From assembly GCF_905147045.1 (NCBI RefSeq), contig NC_065889.1, positions 7,693,001-7,757,000 of the forward strand: a stretch of DNA of 64,000 bases, given 5' to 3'. A program made the position numbers and the translations under genes. The stretch is from Nymphalis io. Its lineage: Eukaryota; Arthropoda; Insecta; Lepidoptera; Nymphalidae. The notes under the pieces are model-generated. The model was given only the letters and a program-made list of their open reading frames with translations. It ran no database searches and was not told the origin of the DNA. The first letter of the stretch is position 1. Each line of letters opens with the position of its first letter. Of this stretch, positions 40,374 through 53,382 are shown piece after piece.

Positions 40374-43300
40374 ATGGGTGAATTGGGTAACAAGATTGGA
40401 CTGGACGAACTCTCTGGAGGCGCGAAGGGCATCAGTAAAGCGTTGCTCGCTGAATTTATTGGTAAGCGGACTTATTCTGTTTATTTATTTTAACACTTAA
40501 AAACTAATAGGGTATATTTATGTATATTAACGTACACAAGTAATCGTTTTAGCAGATGCGTATGATACACGCATGAAATAAGAAACATCGCTAATATTTC
40601 ATAAGTAAATGTTTTATGATCCAAAAACTATCTTACCGATAATTAAAATTAGAGAAGTAATTTGCATTCAATTTTATATTATAAACGAATGAATAATCAA
40701 TTAAAGAAATCTTGGAAATCGATTAGCAGTTTATAGTGATAATATATATAGGTAGGTAAATATATAAATTAATCTGATGAAGATGAAATAGAGGAATTAG
40801 ATGAGCATTTTTTTTCCTGCATATGACGCATTTAAGTTAATTGCAACTTATTTTAATAGACGTGCAGCGAATAACACCAGTATTCACATATATGTTTACA
40901 AAAACTAATACTATTTATATTAGCTTAGAATAGTAATTTTACTTAACAAAGATCGATATTTTTATATAAAAATTAAAAGAATATACTGTATGCAGCATGT
41001 ACAATAAGTATTGTCCAATTCTTATTATTAAAATTATTGTTAGTGAAAACATTTATATTATATAGTTTACGGTTTGATTAGAACTACAGATCAAATACGT
41101 TTTAAGTTATTTGGGTGTAGAATGGAAATTGATCTTAATATATACCCTTATATGCATGTACATATATTGCAGACATATAAACATTTCATAAAAAAAAAAT
41201 TAGCAATAGAGTTATTCAAATTAACGGTAATAAATTGCACTAATCTTGTCTTGTCCAGGTAATTTGCTGTTGAACTTGTTCGGATGTGGGGCGTGCATCA
41301 ACATCTCGCAGGGTCTGGAAGGAGCGCCTGACATCGTACTGATAGCCCTCGCTTTCGGTCTGTCTGTCTTCGCTATTGTTTCAGTAAGTAATTTCTTTTA
41401 ATTTACCTATTAGGTAAGGCAAATATCTCACTTCTTAAGGAGAAGGATTTGTAGCTGTCTTAGGTGCCCTATGTCTTTCAGTACCCCTATAAATATTTCC
41501 TCAATATCAGTGGTGCTTCAGCTCAGGCCCTTCGGTTAATATCCACATTTCTATGCACTGGCTTATCACAATTATTATTACTGTAATTCCTGTAATCTAT
41601 ATCCAGGTCTCAGATATCCAGGTCTCAGGCTAGCTATATATCAATTTATCTGGCAGATACTGGCCACCTAATGGTAAGTAGTCACCACCGCCCATAGACT
41701 TTGGCACCGTAAGAAATATTAACTAATCCTTACATCACTAATGCGTACCAACTTTGGGAACTAAAATGTCATATCCTTTGTGTCCTTGTGTAATTACACT
41801 GGCTCACTTATTGCTGTTCAGCGAAAGTATATGTGATGGGTGGTACCCCCCCAGACGGGCTTGCAACAAAGTCCTACCACTATATAAATTTCAATTCAAT
41901 CATTTCAGACAGAGATATTTTCGCATTTATAGGATTTGTCTGATTTTTTGATCCCAGTCGATGAAATTAATAAGACTTCATATTTATAAATTACAATATT
42001 TTGTTTTTTTTTTTATACGAGTGTGTTAGGGCTATTGGGTATGTATCATTATTCCAAGCAGTTACAGTAAATATTTTTATTCTGTATATAAATATATATA
42101 TATAAATATAAATATATATATATATTATAATTATTTACGGAATTATTGTACGGAATAATACAATCAATAAAGGCAATCACAACACAATATCTAAAAATAA
42201 AATTTTTGCATATATAGTTCGTCGGTCCTTTTTTGGGTATGCGCATTAAGATCAAACCACCAAACCACTGAGTTGATTGTTAAAACATTCAACGTGATCA
42301 TTATTCTCTAGAAAATGACAGAATTCTATGACGTAACCCATTAAATTCAAAAATAAAAATTTAAAACTTGTTTGTATTGCGTACCTTTTCTGCGTAAGCT
42401 CATCGCTCATCCAATTAAGTTCAATTATTAGTGGTATTTGCGTAAAGGTTTCTGAAACACTACAATCAATATACACTGGGAGTGGGAGTACTACAGTCGC
42501 ATAATTGATAAATAAAAAATAATTTAGGGACATTCCGAGGCACGCTGAGCATCTTTTCATAATAAATCAAAATAAACTCGCCGGAGTTTTTTCTCTATTG
42601 TTGGAAATGGTAAATCTTGACCATAAATCGTTTTATCTTGAAACAAGAATTCTGTATCTCATGTGATATGCCAAAAATTTACTGCATAATTATTATGAGA
42701 CGCCATAATTAAGATTAACTATTATCTTTACGTAACCTTACTTAGCATGGTTTCAAGTTGACACAGATTAATGAAATAGAAGACATCGTATCGTTTAATT
42801 TTGTAATTGACATTGTATAATTGCAGTCACTTTGTAATTGACATTGTATAATTGCAGTCACTTTGCAGTCAGAACATAGAGCGACATACTAACAGCGACA
42901 TTTTAATACCAATATATTTCATTTATATATTTATTATGACAAGAGCGTAGTCAGGCACGCAAATATGGACATTGCCGACCAGAAAATCTGGAGCTCTACC
43001 CTGCAATAACGATCAAAATTATTAAATTTTACCCAGTGGTATTCCTTTTTGCGATACCGCTTTGGTACCACCCTCCCTCTTCAATTATTCTACCACCAAA
43101 TAGCAATGAGACACAAGGGTATTACAATCTTGGTTGCCATGGTTGGCATTAGCAGCCCGTTTGCTTCCCGTATTTAATTGAAAAATCCAAATTATTGATC
43201 AATACACAAAAATGTATAACCGTATAATAAAGTCATATTGTAGAATGGAACGAAATATTTTTTGTCAATTTATGACTTAAGCTATCGGGGCCTTCCCCTG

Positions 43301-46300
43301 AACATAATGTTGGCTACGCTCTGCTATATAATTTATTTGTGTCAACTAATAAAGTAATTGTTTTTTTAAATCCAGGCTATAGGTCATGTATCAGGAGGCC
43401 ACGTAAATCCAGCTGTTACCGCCGGTATGGCTGCCACTGGAAAAATTAAGCCCGTCCGTGGAATCCTTTACGTGATAGCTCAATGTGCGGGTGCAGCAGC
43501 TGGTTCTGGACTACTTAAGGCATTCACACCTGACGAAGTTGCTGGCAAACTCGGCGTCACTGGACTCGGGAAGAACGTGACGCAGTTACAAGGATTTGGT
43601 ATTGAGTTCTTCCTCGGATTTGTCCTCGTGTTTGTCGTTTGCGGGGTGAGTTGATTTTTTTTTTAATTATCTTGTACATAAAACAAATATTACCACTTAT
43701 ATACATACGAGTATAACTAAATAGCGATCAATTTAGATTAATTTTATTTAAAAAAAAAGTATTTTTAATATTTACGCTTAAGAATATTTACACCGATACA
43801 ATAAATTGAAAGTAACATTGATTAAGTGTTACATGACTGAAATCATTATATCATAAAAAATAAAACACGATATCAGAAAATATAATATTTCCTCCTATAA
43901 AGATAATGTCAGCAGCGCCGAACGCTTCTCGGAATCTCAGCTCGACTTTTTTGTCACTTTTTTTTATAACTGTCATTTAAAGAGAGCGGGTTTTGTAGAC
44001 GCTCGAAATTATGGACGCATTCAAAAGGAAATATATAACAGGATAAAATACAGTTACAAAAAGCTAACAGAATTAATCGTCGTATCTTTAACACATATAA
44101 TAAAATAATATTCGCCCGTAGCTTCGCCCGCTTTTTAGAGGGTGAAGAACAGGTCCGTCCTCCTTCCTTGTGTCCTTGGGGTCCAAGCTTGCTTGATACT
44201 AAATATTAACAAAATCGGTTCAGTGGTTTTGACTTGTAAGCGTAACAGATTGACAGAGTTACTTTCGCATTTATAATGTTAGTATAGATATATAATTATA
44301 GCAAGTCCGTAATTTTATAACATTTGTTATAAAAATAAACATTATAAGCAATATGTCAATACAGAGGCTAAATTCTACAAATTTCATATACAGGGACCTA
44401 TTTGTCTGTTTATCTCTGTAATCTTTGTGTTGTAATTTCACACATACACTATTAGACGGTGGCATATCTCCAGGGCCGGAGTGATAAAAGCAATGTAGAC
44501 AGCTACCTACTGGCCAAATCTTACTTGGGGGTCTTGCAGTTTGAAGTGAAGAATAAATGTTAAGCTGCATAAAGTCAAGACTATTTTGATAGATATATGT
44601 CCGTGCTAAAAAAGTTTCGTTGATTTTCGAAGTCATGTGTGTCTTACGCATATGTCTATGACGAGCAGGGATGGATTTGACTAGATTAGCCTAGGCTGCC
44701 CTAGTCCTGGGATTACTAAGCTTATGGGTGGCAGGGTGGCAGTCGCATAGGAATTATGTAACTCAAAAACAACACACAGGACATAACATCTTAGTTAATA
44801 AGGTTGGTGGTGCATTGACGATTGACGGATTGGTTAATATTTCGTACATCACCAATGTCTATCGGTTGTGGTGACCACTTACCAACAGGTGGTCCATTTG
44901 CCAGTCCAATAAAAAAAAATAGTAGGATATCGGGACGGCAAACGGCATAACGTCCTCATGTCCTATTTGATCTTACACCCAAGACAAATAAGGCTCGGAC
45001 TAAAAAATCCAAAGCCCCAAGCCACTTTGACATTTGAAGCGCCTCCATCCCAAAACTGTTAGCGTAAAAATATATTATTTTCGGCTCGATGAGGCCCCTC
45101 GGCTGGCCGGACCCCTAGGCAAACAAAGGCATAGATACTCAAAAACATATAAAACAATACGACAATACAAACATAAAGCTTCATTAGTCGATCCGTAAAT
45201 AAAACAATTAAAACAAGATCACGATCATATACATGCATACACATGGCATTAGCAAGCTAAGAACAGATTAATTTGCAAGCGAAGACATCACATTTATTTA
45301 TGTTTAATGATTTAATGACAGTACTCGAAAAGGAATAAAACATTAGCTTCCGTGACGACCGTCATTACTGAACCGATACAATCTGCGTTAATCTGCGATC
45401 ATTGAAATATTAAAACATTGCTTTACGGCCCGGCTGGCTTCACGGTATTTATGCGAACAAATCAATGTTTAAAACATTTAGAATTACTTGGGGTTTATCC
45501 AATGACTAAATGATTGTTGAATAACTCCGCTGTTCTGCGCTGCATAAAGAACATAGTTTACTGTTTCAGAATTTAAAAAATTGATAAACACTGTCCCATA
45601 GAATTGCGATTCAAAAGAGTAATTATGTATATTTTTATTTAAATAATATTTAAATTAGTTTTTTATTATAATTAGTTATCTTTCTGTTGCCCGTTTCTCC
45701 CGTTCCGCGTCCTGTCGTTATTGTTGTTGTATTACGTGGAGAAATAAACAAAAACACATTGAGAAGAGAAAATACGTGTGTGCCATAATTGTTTGTCTAT
45801 ATTTTCATTACAAGTATCGTTCCTTTAAAAAAATACGTCGTTCAAAATAAAACTTTTAAAAATTTTTCATCAAATATTAGACACTATTTTTTATAAAATC
45901 ACTTTAAAAGATTAAATTAAAAAAGAACAAATGATGTCATACATTTTCTGAACTCATAACAATACATGATATCGTACTAAAATATATTTAACTTAGTTAC
46001 CAAAAGGTAAAGTTCACTTTATCTTCGTACGAACTTTATGCGCAATTGTCTTGCGTACTTTTTAAGAGGAACTGGTTGTGAGGCGTTATAGTTTTTATAT
46101 TGTACTAATTCACTAGAGGCCGTTGACCTGAAACTAAAAATGACTATGGCGAATTCGGTTTTGTCACGAACTACTTGAGGAAATAAATTAAGATACATAG
46201 TGTTAATAAATGTTTTAATCAAATAATAATCATCAATATCGAACAATGTTGATTTTTTTTATTTTCCCGACCTGGTGTTGAGCCCAGTACCTCGGGGTCT

Positions 46301-49300
46301 GCAGACATATAAGCTAACTACTTACTTACTAATAGCTATATTTGTTATTCGCAATAAATAGATCATATTTATTGAATTAAAATCTAATCCGAAGAATTAA
46401 ATATATATATTTAAAATATATACGAGGTATTTTAAAGTTTTTAACTATTTATTTGACAGCAATGGCTACTACATAAACCTAAATCATCATCACGAAAACC
46501 TTTGAAAGCTCTTATTAAATTATAATTTGATCAAATACTCGGTTAAACGAGTGGTTTGATGTTTGATTGGTTTCATTATTATTAGTATTAAAAATGGTTA
46601 GAGCACCTTAGGAATAAAACGATCGCATTCGGGCTATTTTTATGTTATATATAAATATGTAATAATGTTCTTTTGCAGGTTTGCGACCCAAACAAACCCG
46701 ACAGCAAAGCTACCGCTCCTCTCGCCATCGGCCTGACGGTCACACTGGGACACTTGTTGGCGGTGGACTACACTGGCTCCGCGATGAACCCAGCTCGCTC
46801 CTTCGGCTCCGCGCTGGTCGCTAGCGAATGGGCTGATCACTGGGTAAGACGATCGTTTTCCTCTCTTTATATGAACTTTATATAGCGGAGAGTTGCAACT
46901 AGTAATAGACAGCTTCAAAACCTTCTCCATCAAAATGTCATATACTTGTGTACTAACTTTTATGATAATAATCTTGCAAATTGTAATCAGTGGCGTAGCT
47001 ACCAGGGCCCTTGAAGGTTGGGGCAAAAAAAATTGAAAAATTATAATGCTTATTTGTTAAACTTAATACTATTTCCATACTAGCACAAAACTTGTTGATA
47101 TGCGATATTTGTGTCATTTATGAATTAAGTAAGAGAGACAAAAGAAAAAAAGATCATTTACTATTTCTATGATAACCAACTTTTGAAAATGAACCACCGT
47201 GGAAATTGAAAAGGAATTGCCGTCTCTCAAACAGTTACCTATGCCATTTTATATAATATATATGTAGGTATACTGTTTGATTTCAGTTAGATCATAATCA
47301 TTGTTACCGCATAATATAAAAGATCACCAAAACGAACTGCATCCATTTTAATACTTATATGGTAAATAGCATACAAACAATTACGATATCAAATGAATAA
47401 AATATTCCATGAGCAATACTAATATAGTCATAATTGATGTAAACGAGATAGAAAATATAAGGTCGTTAATCACAGCGAGGTTACATACTTGTAGAAAATA
47501 TGAAGTAAACGTAATGTTGAGTATTGTAAGGACCTGTTCGCTATTCGTCATATCTTGTAATTTATTTATATTTACAAAGTATAATTTAATTTAAAATTAC
47601 GAATTTAGCCAATCCTGTTCTCGAAATTCTTCATGATTCCATAATAAACTACTTTACTTTACTGGTGGTAGAGCTTTTTGCAAGCTCGTCTGGGTAGGTA
47701 CCACCCACTCATCAGATGTTCTACCGCCAAACAGCAGTACTTGGTATTGTTGTATTCCCGTTTGAAGGGTGAGTGAGCCAGTGTAATTACAGGCACGAGG
47801 GACATAACATCTTAGCTCCCAAGGTTGGTGGCGCATTGGTGATGTAAGAGGTGGTTAAAATTTCTTACAATGCCAATGTCTATGGGCGTTGGTGACCACT
47901 TACCATCAGGTGGCCCATATGCTCGTCCGCCTTCCTATTCTATATATAAAAAATATCGTAGAATATTCAAGATCTCGAGCAATGATATCACGTCAATTTT
48001 ATGTCAGTTTTTTTTTGTTTTTACTCCTCCTGCGATTGGTATACGAGTTGTTATAATGCGATGAATACGTACGTCTTCTTAAATACTTCTTAATTCATAG
48101 TTCTTTCTGTATTTTAGTAAATATTTTTAGCTATATATACCAATTTCAATGGTATGGTTTGGCATACCAGCGTTCGTTGAACATTATCATTTTATGAATA
48201 TTTATTCCCGATAGCGCTTATATCTACTATTATATGAATGATATACGCGCCAGATATCGTACCTTAGTTAAATGATTATTATAATCTTAGACTGAGCCAG
48301 CTTATACGTTCTCACTCATATAAAAAAAAATGTTTAGTTTTTTTAAATCATAAGCGAGACAAACTTTATGAGTTCAGCTGATATTTATTATTTATAGCGT
48401 TAGTTTTGATATAGTTTTTGGATTATATACTTTTTGCTTGTAATAGTGGTTATAATTTCTATATACATAATGTTGTAACATTTTATTTCTATCTAAAATA
48501 TACAAATCTATTGATTGATTATACCAACACATCTCACAACATGTTTAAATCAAAATAAATAACGCTTCTAAATAAATATACATCCATTATATTATTTTAT
48601 ATATTTGAAAGGCGCTCTTAGTTTTTCCATGGTCACAACACACACCACAATACATAACATTTTAATCAAATGTTACGACTGTTTACGTGGTTTTGTCAGT
48701 AGGATATGTTTAAATTTGCGTTTTACCCCTCGAATATTAAAGCCATTACGTCATCTCAGCCCAGTCACAGGCCCAGTTTATTGCAACTTACGGATATTGT
48801 ATATAACTATGCTAAAAACCGAAGTTGAAATATAGTACGATGTTTCACTTAACGGAAAAAAAGATAAATTTTATACAAGCACAAATGTAACTTCCGTAAA
48901 CTTAGAGGTATTTGTCCCGTTGTGAGAACTTCACGTGTTCTATTTATTGGGCCGTTTCATCTCATCATTTGTTGTTCTGCGTGGCCTTTTAAAATACTAA
49001 GTGGAGTTCGGTGGTATTGTATAGGTGTACTGGGCGGGCCCGGTGGCAGGCGGCGTGGCGGCGGCTCTGCTGTACGTGCACGGCTTCTCCGCTCCGCCGA
49101 CCGACGCGCCCTCCCCGCGCTACCGACCCGTCGCCGCCGACGAGAAGGAGGTAACGACTGCGCTGTAATATTACTCAATATATGAAATATTTCAATATAC
49201 ACCATAATCATATTTAAATAAGTATATGTATTATGACGTCATTTACCATGACAAGTTATAATTTATTTGTATTTAAATGTAGTAATTTATATATTAAACT

Positions 49301-49736
49301 TAATAATTGTGTATTAAGGAATAAAGAATTTTAACTATAATATAATATACATTTTCAAAAATTCTCATTCTTTTTGATTTTTAACTACATAAGATGTAAG
49401 AGCTTTCGGTTTTGTAAATAATTGTTTATTCGCAAGCATTCCGGACGCCCTGCGCCGACAGCGTGGACTGTCGAACAAACCGTAAGCTTGTATGATAGTT
49501 ATAGAAATATTATATTATTTAACTATTTAACGAATTCATACTTATTTTACTCAGGTATATGAAAAAAATTATATTTTGTTATTATTAATACAAAATTATA
49601 AATAATTAATACAAAACAAAAATAAGTAGGCAAGTACCTACATATATGATTTCTGTATCACTTTGATATTCGTGTATAATAAGTTGAATTATTTCAGCTA
49701 AAGCGTCTAGACGGCAAGAACGACGACATGGCCTGA
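40374..49736 (+). CDS. Aquaporin, insect water-channel type
   Basis: Plasma-membrane water channel of the MIP family. Exons 40374-40461, 41259-41383, 43376-43645, 46679-46843, 49025-49150 and 49698-49736 join in phase to 270 codons plus TGA, a normal aquaporin length. Both pore boxes are present: NPA at residues 82-84 (GGHVNPAVT) and 198-200 (SAMNPARSF). The aromatic/arginine filter reads F62, H186, S195, R201, by alignment to human AQP1, and fits water-selective insect DRIP/PRIP channels rather than glycerol carriers. The serine sits where AQP1 has its mercury-sensitive cysteine. Six hydrophobic segments are evident; the tail is short and charged. The start follows a splice acceptor by four bases, so an upstream non-coding exon exists. 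I cannot decide between the DRIP (AQP1) and PRIP clades. It converges on the exostosin gene. Confidence 0.93.
41599..41628. repeat. 15 bp tandem duplication
   Basis: 'atatccaggtctcag' occurs twice head to tail (41599-41613, 41614-41628) within aquaporin intron 2. Confidence 0.95.
41650..41881 (-). repeat. SINE-like family A, old copy
   Basis: Divergent copy in aquaporin intron 2. It still shows 'tggccacctaatggtaagtagtcacc', 'ctttgggaactaaaatgtcata' and 'gatgggtggtacc'. Confidence 0.7.
42225..42330. repeat. Possible family E fragment
   Basis: The segment 'gatcaaaccaccaaaccactgagttgattg' resembles the 'aaccgctgaaccgattt' block of family E. Weak evidence. Confidence 0.3.
42800..42861. repeat. 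31 bp perfect tandem duplication
   Basis: Copies at 42800-42830 and 42831-42861 are identical (tttgtaattgacattg... ...cagtcac), followed by a partial third unit (tttgcagtcag). In aquaporin intron 2. Confidence 0.95.
43030..43150 (+). repeat. SINE-like family A scrap
   Basis: Scattered matches ('tggtaccaccctccctcttcaattattctaccaccaaatagcaat', 'cacaagggtattacaatcttgg') to the start of family A. Confidence 0.5.
44108..44290 (-). repeat. Family E interspersed repeat, best copy
   Basis: Runs from 'ttcgcccgtagcttcgcccgc' through 'aaaatcggttcagtggttttgac' and 'acagattgacagagttac' to 'tttataatgttagtatagat', in aquaporin intron 3. The same blocks recur at 55955-56140. Class not assigned. Confidence 0.6.
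44765..44926 (+). repeat. SINE-like family A, 3' half
   Basis: Starts within 'ggacataacatcttagtt' and ends 'ccagtccaataaaaaaaa', so only the A-tailed half is present. In aquaporin intron 3. Confidence 0.75.
46265..46320 (-). repeat. SINE family C head fragment
   Basis: Contains 'cgacctggtgttgagcccagtacctcggggtctgc', resembling the tRNA-like head of family C in reverse. Confidence 0.4.
47661..47952 (+). repeat. SINE-like family A, near full length
   Basis: From actggtggtagagc to cctattctatatataaaaaa, in aquaporin intron 4. Little diverged from other intact copies. Confidence 0.9.
49320..49325 (+). terminator. Intronic poly(A) signal candidate of the aquaporin
   Basis: AATAAA inside intron 5, 152 nt after an in-frame TAA (49166-49168) that would end the protein with VTTAL if the exon 5 donor were not used. 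Could serve a short isoform. Confidence 0.35.
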
Positions 49737-49889
49737 AAACGATTGCCGCGGCGTTGCCCGCGCGCCCCCTCCCCCCTCTCCGTCCCCCGCGACACCCGCC
49801 CGATGCACTACCAGCGATACGTATGAACAGTACCTTCAAAACAAGTGATTATTAATCATAAATGTAATCATGAACAGTTTATATCAATG

Positions 49890-49895
49890 AATAAA
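49890..49895 (+). terminator. Poly(A) signal candidate of the aquaporin
   Basis: AATAAA 154 nt past the TGA of the last aquaporin exon. More hexamers follow in the AT-rich downstream sequence, so the exact end is open. Confidence 0.5.
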
Positions 49896-49899
49896 CATT

Positions 49900-51860
49900 C
49901 GAACTTTAGTAATATTATACAAAGATACAGCTAGTTGGTATCATGTATAATTGCTAAGAATTTTTGACATATGTTATGTAACAATATATCTGCAAGTACA
50001 ATTAAATTATACACAAATGTCAAATCTTTTGTATAACTATAGAGATGTATACTTACTTTATAATATAAAGCAATCTCGTTCTAGGTTTAATGTTTCGCTC
50101 TGCGCGAATGTGTGTGATGAAAATATTTTTTTATAAATAATTTATACAGAAATGTTTTTATTTGAGTGCTCTTCGAATTCGAACAATGTTAAAACTTTAC
50201 TGCCACCTTTATTTAATAATTGTTAACAAACGGCTCGAATTATATCACAATATTTTGGAGTATGTAATCAAAATATTTACCTTTGTGCGTGAGAATGTTA
50301 AAAAAATATATAAAATTATATTTAATACTAAATTATTTACTGTAATTTTTATTAGCATAATTTTTGTATTTATTATAAATCATAAAAAAACGTCAGAATT
50401 ATAAATTTAAAAGTATAAGTAAAATTTAAATATACATTTAATAGTTTTCTGAATTATTCGAATTTTGACATTACAATTATTGTAAACAGTTTGTTTATTT
50501 AATCCAAAATATCAGTTTTCATTAATAATTTCCTTTCTTATGAATAATACAAAAATAAATGTCTCTTGTGTTGCACAGACACTTGAAACACCACCGATGT
50601 CATTCGTACATTTATAATTAAATTAAGTTATAAAATACTCTCGCATGTTATCATTTAAACAAACACTGCATTGAGATAAAGATTTGTGTCAATAACTACG
50701 TCCTAGAATAATTTGAAATAATTATATTAATTAATAAATGTATTTTACTTCATTTGCATTTTCATTTATATGCCAAATAAATGGTAAAATAATGCGTGTA
50801 TATTTATTCTAAAATCAGAAAAAAATAAGTTTATGACCTTGGCCATTAAAAAAAATAGAAGATTATTATAAATTATTTTAACACGCGTAACAAAAAACAC
50901 ACACAATATTACAGTTTTGACAAATGAAATAATTTTGTTATTTAAAAAAAAAAATGTTTCATTATGTTGTGTTACATATAGTAAAAAAATGGACCCACGA
51001 TAAAAGCTTGTTTTTTAAATAGCATCATTATTCTATATGAAATCCAAGTTAATCTGTTAATAATGGTACCAATTTTATTTAATGATGAAAAGTGGTGTAT
51101 TGAAAATTGTCACAACACACGTTACATGAAAATTGGAACGATATTTTAAAATAAAAAAAGTTATGTTTTTCAATTTATATTATAATCAACATAATACAAA
51201 AAAGCACAATGGTCACGTACTACACAATCTCTAAATTTATCGACTAAAACACTAGCTATCCTTTAAAACTTCAAATATCAGTAAGAGATAGCAATGTTTA
51301 CCTGTCAAAATTCAAAGATTGTGTACAACAGATACATCATAAACAAACACAGAGTCAATTACAACTATACAGAACCTCTTTGGACATAATATAAACTTAC
51401 AAGTTAACACTAAAGTACATAAGACAATCATACCAAATCAGTCTTACAGATTCACTAGACCAAAGTTAAAAACTTTTTATTGCTATAATTCATAAAATAA
51501 AGACTTTTATTTGACTAATAAATGCGTACCAGCTAACAACACTTCTAGTACACTAATGAATTTATATAAAATATAATATTTACATGTATGTCACAAAAAT
51601 TTTAATGTGCATACAACTTTTTTTTAATCGAAAATGATTCACTCAAACGTTACATATAGAAACGTTGCGCAACATTTCGAGCAACTAAAGGCACGGACAT
51701 GTCTTTGGAGATTAGAAAAGCAAAAAATTAAAATATAACGTTGCAACGTGACCGTACTTGATGGGGGTACGTCTCATCGGGTCCAAAGAGATTTCACTTC
51801 AACAAATAGTCACCATTTTGTAGAAATATTTAAATATTTTCTTTTTATTGATTTTAATAC
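49900..51860. other. AT-rich 3' flank of the aquaporin
   Basis: No coding signal; probably 3' UTR and spacer between the convergent aquaporin and exostosin genes. The 80-codon ORF at 50162-50404 is Ile/Phe/Asn-rich AT-driven sequence. Confidence 0.5.
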
Positions 51861-51864
51861 ACGT

Positions 51865-51914
51865 TTTTAACGCACGTCAAAAAATACGTAAATATTTTTT
51901 GACGTGCGTTAAAA
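51865..51914. repeat. Perfect inverted repeat, 22 bp arms
   Basis: Arms 51865-51886 and 51893-51914 are exact reverse complements around a 6 nt loop (cgtaaa). The stem core includes 'cgcacgtcaaaaaata'. Lies in the spacer between convergent genes. Confidence 0.95.
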
Positions 51915-51969
51915 TCTTTAAACACAATTGCTTATAGACATAAGCGCTGTCACTTCCTATATCATCATT

Positions 51970-52122
51970 AAGCGACCAACTTTGGGAACTAAGATGTTTC
52001 TTGTGCCTCTAGTTACACTGGCTCACAACAATACTCAGTGTTGATACTTGGCATTATAAAATATGTTTAGTGTGGTGATAACTACCAAAACGTACACCTC
52101 ACACGAATCCCTACCACCAAAC
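51970..52122 (-). repeat. SINE-like family A, degraded
   Basis: Blocks 'ccaactttgggaactaagatgtt' and 'gttacactggctcac' identify it; the rest is eroded. Confidence 0.6.
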
Positions 52123-52297
52123 TATATGTAACGGTGTACTGTAGCTACATATTTCATCATCATAGACGTAGAAGAGAAATGTATTTATTACTCAATTTTA
52201 CAGTGCAGTGCCTTAAACTGACGCTTAAAAATATTACGTGTACATATAAAATTATTTCTTTTTTCTGTAATTGTAACTATTTCATATAAAATATACC

Positions 52298-52597
52298 GTA
52301 ACAGCCTGTGAATGTCCCACTGCTGGGCTAAAGGCCTCCTCTCCTCTTTTTGAGGAGAAGGTTTGGAGCTTATTCCACCACGCTGCTCCAATGCGGGTTG
52401 GTAGAATTCACATGTGGCAGAACTTCAGTGAAATTAGACACATGCAGGTTTCCTCACGATGTTTTCCTTCACCGTAAAGCACGAGATGAATTATAATCAC
52501 AAATTAAGCACATGAAAATTCAGTGGTGCTTGCCCGGGTTTGAACCAACGATCATCGGTTAAGATTCACGCGTTCTTACCACAGGGCCATCTCGGCT
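52298..52597 (-). repeat. tRNA-derived SINE family B, full copy
   Basis: The most complete family B copy here. The body runs from 'gtaacagcctgtgaatgtcc' to the tRNA-like head, which ends 'ggccatctcggc' at the right. Read on the minus strand the head has a TGGCC..GTGG A box and a GGTTCAAACC B box. Confidence 0.88.
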
Positions 52598-52645
52598 TGT
52601 TATTAAAATATATCGAATAGTTATTATATTATATGTTCTGCAATG

Positions 52646-52685
52646 GCCGAAATGAGACAAAACAAGGGTTTTGTCTCATTTCGGC
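52646..52685. repeat. Perfect inverted repeat, 18 bp arms
   Basis: Arms 52646-52663 (gccgaaatgagacaaaac) and 52668-52685 are exact reverse complements with a 4 nt loop (aagg). It lies about 50 bp after the family B SINE. Confidence 0.95.
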
Positions 52686-53382
52686 ACTTAAGCATTTTCT
52701 GGGAAAGGTCCCAGCAGTGGGATCTTTATGGGTACTTGTTACTTTAGTTGCTGTTTTATTAATATTTGTATGTCATATAGATTTCTCTACAAAACAATTA
52801 CTTGCTCTAAATACACCAAATACACTTTCGTATTTTAGAAAAATATTTACAGCGGTACTTACATCATTGATTTATTGTTTTGGGTTAGTATTTTGAGATA
52901 CTTGATATATTCTAAACATAACATGAAAATACATAATAATACTTAACACCATTATTATAGAGCAACCATAATTACACAAATATATAAATGATTTCACTGA
53001 GATTTCACAGAATACCTATTATTATTTATCTGTGCATATTCACTTAATATAAAGCTGTACATTATATACATTATTTTGATACGTTTAGAAAAAAAACTGT
53101 ACAACAAATATGATAAAAAAATACATTATCTAATTAAATATTGTAATATTTTAAATTATAATTATGAAACAGACCTCATTTCGATTTTGTTCTTAGTCAC
53201 ATTTAAATTAAAAAAATGCTATATATTGTATTGGTATATGAACTTATGATCTTATGTAAAAAATATGTAACATCGGAAATATAAAAAGCGAGAGTAATTA
53301 ACTCTGACCTATTATTTGCTAAATTTAATAAAAATTGTATAAAATTTAAGTTGGTTGTAAATAAAAATATATGTTATGTAAA

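Noticed and set aside
42252..42560. 102-codon minus ORF
   Set aside because: Intronic, AT-driven composition, no recognisable domain or splice context.
44271..44651. 126-codon minus ORF
   Set aside because: It lies within aquaporin intron 3, overlaps the family E repeat, and has no domain.
48957..49211. Arg/Pro-rich ORFs on both strands
   Set aside because: Shadows of GC-rich aquaporin exon 5.
52530..52597. tRNA gene on the minus strand
   Set aside because: It is the head of SINE family B, repeated at 17160, 30168 and 30801.
52633..52896. 87-codon plus ORF with hydrophobic stretches
   Set aside because: It starts in a perfect hairpin and reads through AT-rich spacer. The hydrophobic run is what T-rich DNA encodes; no splice or conservation support.
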